This document shows positions 13,717 through 19,204 of a DNA stretch of 19,204 bases, in pieces. Below the pieces are notes generated by a model. The model made no database searches, was not told the origin of the DNA, and saw only the letters and a list, made by a program, of their open reading frames with translations. The DNA lies in assembly GCA_002450755.1 (NCBI GenBank), contig DKAI01000160.1, positions 1 through 19,204 on the forward strand. Direction: 5' to 3'. The stretch's first letter is position 1. Each line of letters begins with the position of its first letter. Source of the DNA: Deltaproteobacteria bacterium UBA6930 (GTDB taxonomy: Bacteria; Myxococcota_A; UBA9160; UBA6930). A program made the translations under genes and the position numbers.

Positions 13717-15207
13717 GTGTCTGAATTCCTTCTTGCCTTGGACCAAGGCACTACCTCCTCACGTGCCATTCTTTTTGATCGCGCCGGTCGGGAGCTCGCA
13801 AAACGGTATGTGGGGGTAAAGCAAGTCTATAGACGACCAGGCTGGGTAGAGCAGGACGCGAACGAAATCTTTGAATCTCAGATGAAAGCAGCGCGTGACG
13901 TACTTTTTTCCATGTCAGTTTCTGCTCAAGATGTTGAGGCAATCGGGATTGCGAATCAACGCGAGACGACGATCGTCTGGGATACTAGGACGGGCGAACC
14001 AATTCATCCGGCGATTGTTTGGCAGTCGCGCCAGACGGAAAGGATTTGTCAAACCTTACGCGAAAGGGGTCTGGAGGACTTCTTTCGAGATCGTACTGGT
14101 CTCCTGCTAGACGCCTATTTTTCGGGAACAAAAATACGATTTATTCTTGACGAAGTGCCCAATGGCCAAGAAAGAGCTTCTAGAGGCGAGATTGCTTTTG
14201 GTACGGTTGATAGTTGGCTGATTTTCAAGATGACAGAAGGTCGCATTCATGCCACTGATCCGACCAATGCCTCACGTACGTTACTGTTTGACATACGACG
14301 AGGTACCTGGGATAAGGAGCTGCTTGAAGCTCTAGATATATCTGAAAAAATCCTTCCTGAAGTCCGAAATTCCAATGGAAACTTTGGTGAGACAAAGATT
14401 TTCGGAGGGTCAATTCCGATAACTGCAGTCCTAGGCGATCAGCAAGCGGCGCTTTTTGGCCAAGGCTGTTTCTCGCCTGGATCGGCAAAGAACACCTACG
14501 GAACCGGTTGTTTTTTTCTTCTTAACGTAGGGGGAAAGGTTGGGTCTTCCGATCGGAAACTCCTTGAGACGATTGCGTGGTGTCTGGATGGGAAATCCGA
14601 TTACGCTATCGAGGGAAGTGTTTTTACTGCTGGCTCGGCCATTCAGTGGTTGCGAGACGGTTTGGGTTTGATCGAGTCAGCAGAAGAAAGCGCAAGGGCG
14701 GCGCTTTCAGTAGAAGATACGGGTGATGTCTATTTCGTTCCTGCTTTTGTTGGGTTGGGTGCGCCTCATTGGGACGCTAACGCGAGAGGAATGATTATAG
14801 GCCTGACACACGGTACGACTCGTGAGCACGTTGTAAGAGCGACCCTGGAATCTTTAGCTTACCAGACGTATGAGGTTTTAGAGTGCGCGCTTCGAGGCTC
14901 CGGACTTACTCTGTCTAAACTCAGAGTAGATGGTGGGGCTAGCCATAACGATTTCCTGCTTCAGTTCCAGGCGGACCTTTTGGGGATTCCGGTAGAACGG
15001 CCTAAGAGTCTTGAAGTCACTGCATCTGGGGTTGCCGCTCTTGCGGGCTCGAAAAGAGGTTTTTGGGAATCTAAGAAAGGTTTGGCCACCCTTGTTGGCG
15101 AGAGTTCGCGGGTGTTTGAACCTAAGATTTCAGAAGACCGCAGGCAGGCGCAACTTGAAGGCTGGAAAAGAGCGGTTGTCCGAGCGAAAGAATGGGATCA
15201 GGGGTGA
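13717..15207 (+). CDS. glpK: Glycerol kinase
   Basis: GlpK phosphorylates glycerol with ATP to sn-glycerol-3-phosphate in the cytosol, feeding phospholipid synthesis or glycolysis. The protein has 496 residues, the usual length for FGGY-family glycerol kinases. Visible motifs are DQGTTSSR at 9-16, the glycerol-binding Arg82-Glu83 in NQRETTIVWD, GDQQAALFGQ with the catalytic Asp241, and the C-terminal VDGGAS segment. Where Firmicutes enzymes carry the histidine phosphorylated by HPr (HFYG context), this one reads KIFGG (227-231), so PTS activation is not expected. The E. coli-type FBP-binding glycine loop is also not obvious there. The GTG start directly follows the ftsY TAA with no gap, and the 3' end overlaps the phosphodiesterase gene by 16 bp, so translational coupling is likely. 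No glpF or glpD is in the window. Confidence 0.97.
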   Translation: MSEFLLALDQGTTSSRAILFDRAGRELAKRYVGVKQVYRRPGWVEQDANEIFESQMKAARDVLFSMSVSAQDVEAIGIANQRETTIVWDTRTGEPIHPAIVWQSRQTERICQTLRERGLEDFFRDRTGLLLDAYFSGTKIRFILDEVPNGQERASRGEIAFGTVDSWLIFKMTEGRIHATDPTNASRTLLFDIRRGTWDKELLEALDISEKILPEVRNSNGNFGETKIFGGSIPITAVLGDQQAALFGQGCFSPGSAKNTYGTGCFFLLNVGGKVGSSDRKLLETIAWCLDGKSDYAIEGSVFTAGSAIQWLRDGLGLIESAEESARAALSVEDTGDVYFVPAFVGLGAPHWDANARGMIIGLTHGTTREHVVRATLESLAYQTYEVLECALRGSGLTLSKLRVDGGASHNDFLLQFQADLLGIPVERPKSLEVTASGVAALAGSKRGFWESKKGLATLVGESSRVFEPKISEDRRQAQLEGWKRAVVRAKEWDQG

Positions 15208-15905
15208 AGGTCATTGCACATAGAGGCTCTTCTGGTCTTCGATCAGAAAACACCCTCTCAGCATTTGGGTTGGCACTAGAAGAGGGAGCCCAAATGATTG
15301 AGACCGATCTGCGTTTGACACGTGATCGGTTCATTGTTCTTTCGCATGACTCCTACTCTCCTAGAGGCACTTCTGTAGAGCTTTCTACTTTTTCACGATT
15401 GTGCGAGGATTTTCCTAGGGGCGACTGCAGGCTACTTTCGCTTGAGGAAGCTCTTGACGAATTCGGAGGGAGGATCGATTTCAATTTGGAATTGAAAGCC
15501 AGCTCTGACGAAGAAAACAGTCTGTTGGCCAAGGCGGCTATCCGAGAGGTCTCGGATAGGGGATTACTCTCAAATATCCTTTTTTCCTCCTTCGAAATGA
15601 AAATCCTTGCCAAAATCAGAGCCGAATCTTCGGATGCTCGCCTAGGGGTTTTGCTATATGAGAACAGCGCAAGTGGTTTGCGGGATACCATCGGCCTGAG
15701 ACCGGAGTCTATTCACCCCAGCAAGCGAAGAGTTTCACTGACTCAGATCGAGGCATGGCACTCAGAGGGGCTCCTTGTGAATGCCTATACTGTGGATCAC
15801 CCGAGGGAAATCGAGAAGATGTGGAGTATGGGAGTGGACGGGATCTTTACGAACTACCCCGCGCGAGCGGTCACTCTGATTCATGGATTTGATGCTTTAA
15901 CTTGA
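15192..15905 (+). CDS. Cytosolic glycerophosphodiester phosphodiesterase (UgpQ-like)
   Basis: This enzyme hydrolyses glycerophosphodiesters from phospholipid turnover to sn-glycerol-3-phosphate and an alcohol. The protein has 237 residues and is a single GDPD TIM-barrel domain without a signal peptide, which points to the cytosolic UgpQ type rather than periplasmic GlpQ. The family's active-site residues are visible: His10-Arg11 in AHRG, Glu37 and Asp39 in ETDLRLTRD, His52 in LSHD, and Glu100 and Lys102 in NLELK. The C-terminal strand with VDGIFTNYPAR is typical. The start at ATG 15192 overlaps glpK by 16 bp; GTG 15204 is an alternative that would remove four residues. With glpK it makes a two-gene glycerol-3-phosphate supply unit. 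E. coli ugpQ and family relatives are the closest comparison, so the symbol is left open. Confidence 0.93.
   Translation: MGSGVKVIAHRGSSGLRSENTLSAFGLALEEGAQMIETDLRLTRDRFIVLSHDSYSPRGTSVELSTFSRLCEDFPRGDCRLLSLEEALDEFGGRIDFNLELKASSDEENSLLAKAAIREVSDRGLLSNILFSSFEMKILAKIRAESSDARLGVLLYENSASGLRDTIGLRPESIHPSKRRVSLTQIEAWHSEGLLVNAYTVDHPREIEKMWSMGVDGIFTNYPARAVTLIHGFDALT
15538..15559 (+). repeat. Perfect 9-bp hairpin inside the phosphodiesterase gene
   Basis: CTATCCGAG and CTCGGATAG flank the 4-nt loop AGGT within coding sequence (around AIREVSDRG). No T tract follows. The role is unknown and chance is possible. Confidence 0.5.
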
Positions 15906-15930
15906 CACTATTTCGGGGATCGTTTAGCCT
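15902..15930 (+). promoter_or_regulatory. Weak candidate promoter before gltB
   Basis: A perfect TTGACA (15902-15907) overlaps the phosphodiesterase stop codon. The best partner 17 nt on is TAGCCT, only three of six matches to the -10 box. If used, it would give a leader of about 235 nt for gltB. Confidence 0.2.
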
Positions 15931-16171
15931 CGGGAGCCCGAAAAGCTTAGATCTCACAGGGACTTGTGAACCTTGTAGGCATTCCACAAGTGCGAGACTC
16001 GACGCGTGGCAGTAGAATTCAGCAGAGGTGGCTGCGTCGAGATAAAATGAGCCTATGAAGGTTTGCTAGAAAGATAGATCTAACTCGGCGTCCCATAGGG
16101 TATAACCAGAGGTCGGTTTACGCGTCTGACGCAGTGTCTGGACGGTGAGATCCGTAAAATTAGAGGTCCAA
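15906..16171 (+). other. 266-bp gap before gltB, rich in inverted repeats
   Basis: There is no reading frame of useful size here and no tRNA, 6S or SRP RNA pattern that I recognise. Several complementary arms are visible: TTTCGGG/CCCGAAA (15911-15917 and 15937-15943); ACTTGTG/CACAAGT (15962-15968 and 15985-15991), which competes with TCACA/TGTGA (15954-15958 and 15965-15969); CTCGACGC/GCGTCGAG (15998-16005 and 16034-16041); and TTTACG with CGTC pairing GACG with CGTAAA (16117-16158, one bulge). TAAAAT (16043) and TATAAC (16101) resemble -10 boxes but lack -35 partners. It may be a structured leader or a cluster of protein sites for gltB control; both are inference. Confidence 0.4.
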
Positions 16172-19100
16172 ATGACGAGTCCCCCAACCCGCCGATACTC
16201 CGACCTCGTGCCGGTTGCGAAACAAGGGCTCTACGATCCGGCGAATGAACATGATGCATGTGGCGTTGGATTTGTAGCTCACCTTAAAGGAGATGCTTCT
16301 CACTCCGTTGTGAGGAAGGGCATCGAGGTTCTAGTGAACCTTGAACACAGGGGCGCCTGCGGATGTGACCCGGAAACTGGAGATGGAGCCGGTGTACTTA
16401 TTCAAATCCCAGATCAACTTTACAGAGAAGACCTGCAGCGCGAAGGAGTAGATCTCCCGGACCAAGGATCCTACGCGGTAGGTATGATATTTCTGTCTCG
16501 GGATCCCGCAGTTGCTGCCCGCCAGGAAGCGATTGTGGAGGCTCTGGTTAGAGAAGAAGGTCAAGCCGTAATTGGCTGGCGCGACGTCCCGCACAATCCC
16601 GCCGCAATAGGCGTCCAGGCACGGGAAGGTTTGCCGCAGATAAGAGAAATTTTCGTCAAGGCCTCTGAGCAATGTTCGCGAGACGGAGATGCATTCGAAC
16701 GTAAGCTTTACGTTATCCGGCGAAGAGTAGAAAAAGCCGTCGCGAGTTCGCCGGATGGCAGGGAATTTTTCTACGTACCCAGCTTTTCGAGTAGAACTGT
16801 AGCCTACGTAGGAATGCTCATTTCGCGACAGATCGATGACTTTTATCCTGACTTATTAGATCCTCGTACCTCGTCGGCACTGATAATCGTGCATTCAAGG
16901 TACAGCACTAATACCATGCCGACTTGGTCACTTGCTCATCCTTTTCGTTACATGGCTCACAACGGCGAAATCAACACTCTTAGGGGAAATCGGAATTGGA
17001 TGCAGGCGCGAGAAGGCGTGATGGAATCTGAGTTTTTCGAAGGAGACCTCGCTCACCTTTACCCGATTATGACTGAGGGTGCCTCGGATTCTGCTCAATT
17101 CGATAACGCTTTAGAATTTCTAGTCCTGTCAGGCAGGGACCTTGCAGAGGCTACTTTAATGATGATTCCGGAGGCTTGGGAAAACCGGGAAGATATGGAT
17201 CCTGATCTCAAAGCATTTTATGAATACCATTCGTTCCTTATGGAGCCGTGGGATGGTCCTGCCTCGATCGCTTTTACCGATGGGAAAAAGATAGGAGCGG
17301 TCTTAGACCGAAACGGTTTGCGCCCTTCGCGTTATGTAGTTACGAAAGACGATTTTGTGATTATGGCCTCGGAGGTTGGGGTTTCTGATGACAAGCCTGA
17401 GAACATTGTAGTTAAGGAGAGACTGCACCCAGGGAAAATATTTCTCGTTGATCTTGAGGATGGGCGAATTGTTGATGACACCGAAATTAAAAAAGCGTGT
17501 ATTTCAAAGCGACCCTATCGCAAGTGGGTTGAGGAAAACCGTCTCTTCCTTACCGATTTAGCACCTGGTCAGGAGGGGCTAGTGCTAGATCCCAGAGAGC
17601 GATTTCAACTTCAACAAGCTTTTGGATATACACACGAAGATCTTCGCCTGCTTGTTGCACCGATGGCAATTGAAGGTAAGTGGCCCATTGGATCGATGGG
17701 AGAGGATGCATCACTCGCTTGTTTGTCGGACCGACCTCAAATGCTCTATCGATATTTCAAGCAACTTTTCGCGCAAGTCACCAATCCTGCAATGGACTCG
17801 ATTAATGAACGTCCCGTCATGGCTCTGTATTCTCTTCTTGGCTCCCAGGGAAATTTGCTGACCGAGAGCTCAGATCACGCAAAGATGATTCGAGTAGAGC
17901 ATCCTATCATTACTAACGAGGAGCTTGAGCGACTTCGGGCGATAGAATACGAGGGATTCAAAGCTAAAACCTTATCCTGTTTATTTAAGACAGCGGATTC
18001 TCAAGAAGGTCTACTTGTCGCTATTAGAGCCCTTTGTGAGGAGGCTGAGAGGGCAGTCGGGCAGGGGGTGAATATTTTGATTCTTTCCGATCGAGGAGTC
18101 AATTCTGACCACGCACCGGTACCTATGCTCCTCGCAACAGGCGCAATTCATCATCATCTAATCCGGAAGGCTTTAAGAACTAGATGCTCACTGGTAGTTG
18201 AAACTGCAGAGGCTCGCGAGGTGCCTCACATGGCGCTTCTTCTTGGGTATGGTGCAGGCGCAATAAATCCATATCTCGCTTTCGAGACTATTGATGGCTT
18301 GCTAGAAGATGCGACGTATATGCCAGAGGGAATTAGTCGTGACGAGGCATATCAAAATTATATAAAAGCGAATGACAAAGGCCTCTTGAAAACCTTTGCC
18401 AAGATGGGAATTTCAACCCTGCAGAGCTATCAAGGCGCTCAGATTTTTGAGGCAATAGGGTTGAGCGAAGAGCTGGTCGAAGAATGTTTCACAGGCACCG
18501 CTACACGGGTGTCGGGTGTTAGTTACGATGTGCTGACTAAAGAAGTGATCCTTAGACACGAGAGAGCTTTTCCCGGTAATGGTTATGTCTATCCTGAACT
18601 CGATGCGGGCGGCTTGTACCAATGGCGAACTCGAGGAGAGAATCATACTTTTAACCCGGATGTAGTTTCTAAGCTTCAAATTGCTGTTCGTCGAGGAAGC
18701 TTTGAGGACTATCGCGAGTTTTCTAAGGCAGCCGATGCCGAAACGTCCGATGCCTGTACACTTAGGGGCTTGTTCAAATTTCGATACTCCGAAAAGCCTC
18801 TTTCATTGGAGGAAGTTGAGCCGGCAAGCGAGATCGTGAAAAGATTTTGTACCGGTGCAATGTCCTACGGTTCAATCTCCATTGAAGCCCATCAATCTCT
18901 TGCGATTGCAATGAACCGTTTGGGAGGAAAGAGCAATACAGGGGAAGGAGGAGAAGATCCTGATAGGTTTCAGCCGGATCTCAATGGAGACTCTCGCAGA
19001 AGTGCGATCAAGCAAGTTGCATCTGGGCGTTTTGGAGTCACAAGCTGGTACCTGGTTAACTCCGATGAGATGCAGATTAAAGTTGCTCAGGGCGCTAAGC

Positions 19101-19204
19101 CTGGAGAGGGGGGCGAGCTTCCAGGCCACAAGGTAGACGCAACAATCGCGAAAACTCGACACTCGACACCAGGCGTCGGGTTGATATCTCCACCACCTCA
19201 TCAT
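16172..19204 (+). CDS. gltB: Glutamate synthase large subunit, C-terminus cut by window edge
   Basis: GltB takes ammonia from glutamine and, with reducing power from the small subunit or ferredoxin, aminates 2-oxoglutarate to give glutamate. The window holds 1011 uninterrupted codons of about 1500. The N-terminal glutamine amidotransferase domain shows the nucleophile Cys30 in DACGVGF, preceded by a 29-residue propeptide that is normally cleaved off, then HNGEIN at 263-268 and LDRNGLRPSRY. The central domain follows, and the FMN-binding synthase domain begins with CTGAMSYGSIS (893-903), GGKSNTGEGGE and the segment TRHSTPGVGLISPPPHH at the edge. The 3Fe-4S cysteines and the C-terminal beta-helix lie outside, so NADPH versus ferredoxin type cannot be decided. 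ATG 16172 has AGAGG 5 nt upstream. A 266-bp gap with several inverted repeats precedes it; gltD would be expected downstream. Confidence 0.97.
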   Translation, partial: MTSPPTRRYSDLVPVAKQGLYDPANEHDACGVGFVAHLKGDASHSVVRKGIEVLVNLEHRGACGCDPETGDGAGVLIQIPDQLYREDLQREGVDLPDQGSYAVGMIFLSRDPAVAARQEAIVEALVREEGQAVIGWRDVPHNPAAIGVQAREGLPQIREIFVKASEQCSRDGDAFERKLYVIRRRVEKAVASSPDGREFFYVPSFSSRTVAYVGMLISRQIDDFYPDLLDPRTSSALIIVHSRYSTNTMPTWSLAHPFRYMAHNGEINTLRGNRNWMQAREGVMESEFFEGDLAHLYPIMTEGASDSAQFDNALEFLVLSGRDLAEATLMMIPEAWENREDMDPDLKAFYEYHSFLMEPWDGPASIAFTDGKKIGAVLDRNGLRPSRYVVTKDDFVIMASEVGVSDDKPENIVVKERLHPGKIFLVDLEDGRIVDDTEIKKACISKRPYRKWVEENRLFLTDLAPGQEGLVLDPRERFQLQQAFGYTHEDLRLLVAPMAIEGKWPIGSMGEDASLACLSDRPQMLYRYFKQLFAQVTNPAMDSINERPVMALYSLLGSQGNLLTESSDHAKMIRVEHPIITNEELERLRAIEYEGFKAKTLSCLFKTADSQEGLLVAIRALCEEAERAVGQGVNILILSDRGVNSDHAPVPMLLATGAIHHHLIRKALRTRCSLVVETAEAREVPHMALLLGYGAGAINPYLAFETIDGLLEDATYMPEGISRDEAYQNYIKANDKGLLKTFAKMGISTLQSYQGAQIFEAIGLSEELVEECFTGTATRVSGVSYDVLTKEVILRHERAFPGNGYVYPELDAGGLYQWRTRGENHTFNPDVVSKLQIAVRRGSFEDYREFSKAADAETSDACTLRGLFKFRYSEKPLSLEEVEPASEIVKRFCTGAMSYGSISIEAHQSLAIAMNRLGGKSNTGEGGEDPDRFQPDLNGDSRRSAIKQVASGRFGVTSWYLVNSDEMQIKVAQGAKPGEGGELPGHKVDATIAKTRHSTPGVGLISPPPHH

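Noticed and set aside
15906..16171. tRNA, SRP RNA or known glutamine riboswitch before gltB
   Set aside because: No cloverleaf, no SRP GGAAG-type core and no glutamine-riboswitch consensus could be recognised, so only a generic structured leader is proposed.
1..19204. CRISPR array, transposon, prophage, toxin-antitoxin or defence system
   Set aside because: No regular spaced repeats, transposase, integrase or nuclease-like genes were seen; the content is core metabolism and housekeeping.

Overview
The window reads as an ordinary chromosomal core region of a Gram-negative-type bacterium. GC content looks close to 50 percent by eye. The evidence is an MsbA-type ABC exporter, purM, smc, ftsY, glpK, a glycerophosphodiesterase and gltB, with no phage, transposon, CRISPR or tRNA/rRNA signature. 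TTG start codons are common (purM, the FAD oxidoreductase, smc, possibly the glycosyltransferase) and glpK starts with GTG. I cannot name the lineage; a deltaproteobacterial-like or uncultured proteobacterial-like genome would fit, but this is inference.

Layout. On the left, three genes run on the minus strand and look like one operon in transcription order: purM (4123 to 3059), an uncharacterised FAD-dependent oxidoreductase (3004 to 1622) and an MsbA-type ABC exporter (1549 to beyond base 1, cut by the window edge). A 108-bp divergent gap (4124-4231) separates them from the plus-strand genes. These start with a TIGR04283-type glycosyltransferase (4232-4945) followed by two overlapping half-exporter genes (4986-6785 and 6778-8637). 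A 185-bp gap leads to smc (8823-12464), ftsY (12499-13716), glpK (13717-15207) and a cytosolic glycerophosphodiester phosphodiesterase (15192-15905), which are tightly spaced or overlapping. A 266-bp gap rich in inverted repeats then precedes gltB (16172 to beyond the window end).

How the genes work together. The two plus-strand exporter genes encode a heterodimer with one degenerate and one consensus ATP site. GlpK and the phosphodiesterase both yield glycerol-3-phosphate, the backbone of phospholipids, and sit next to membrane-targeting ftsY and chromosome-organising smc. PurM (purine synthesis) and GltB (glutamate synthesis) are unrelated housekeeping enzymes.

I did not find a clearly new multi-gene system. 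The observations most worth a second look are: the asymmetric exporter pair; an unplaced FAD protein between purM and an exporter with a long charged loop; a recurring pattern in which the Shine-Dalgarno sequence can pair with an upstream complement; the folded-looking leader of gltB; and long perfect hairpins inside coding sequence, the best lying over the smc Walker A codons.
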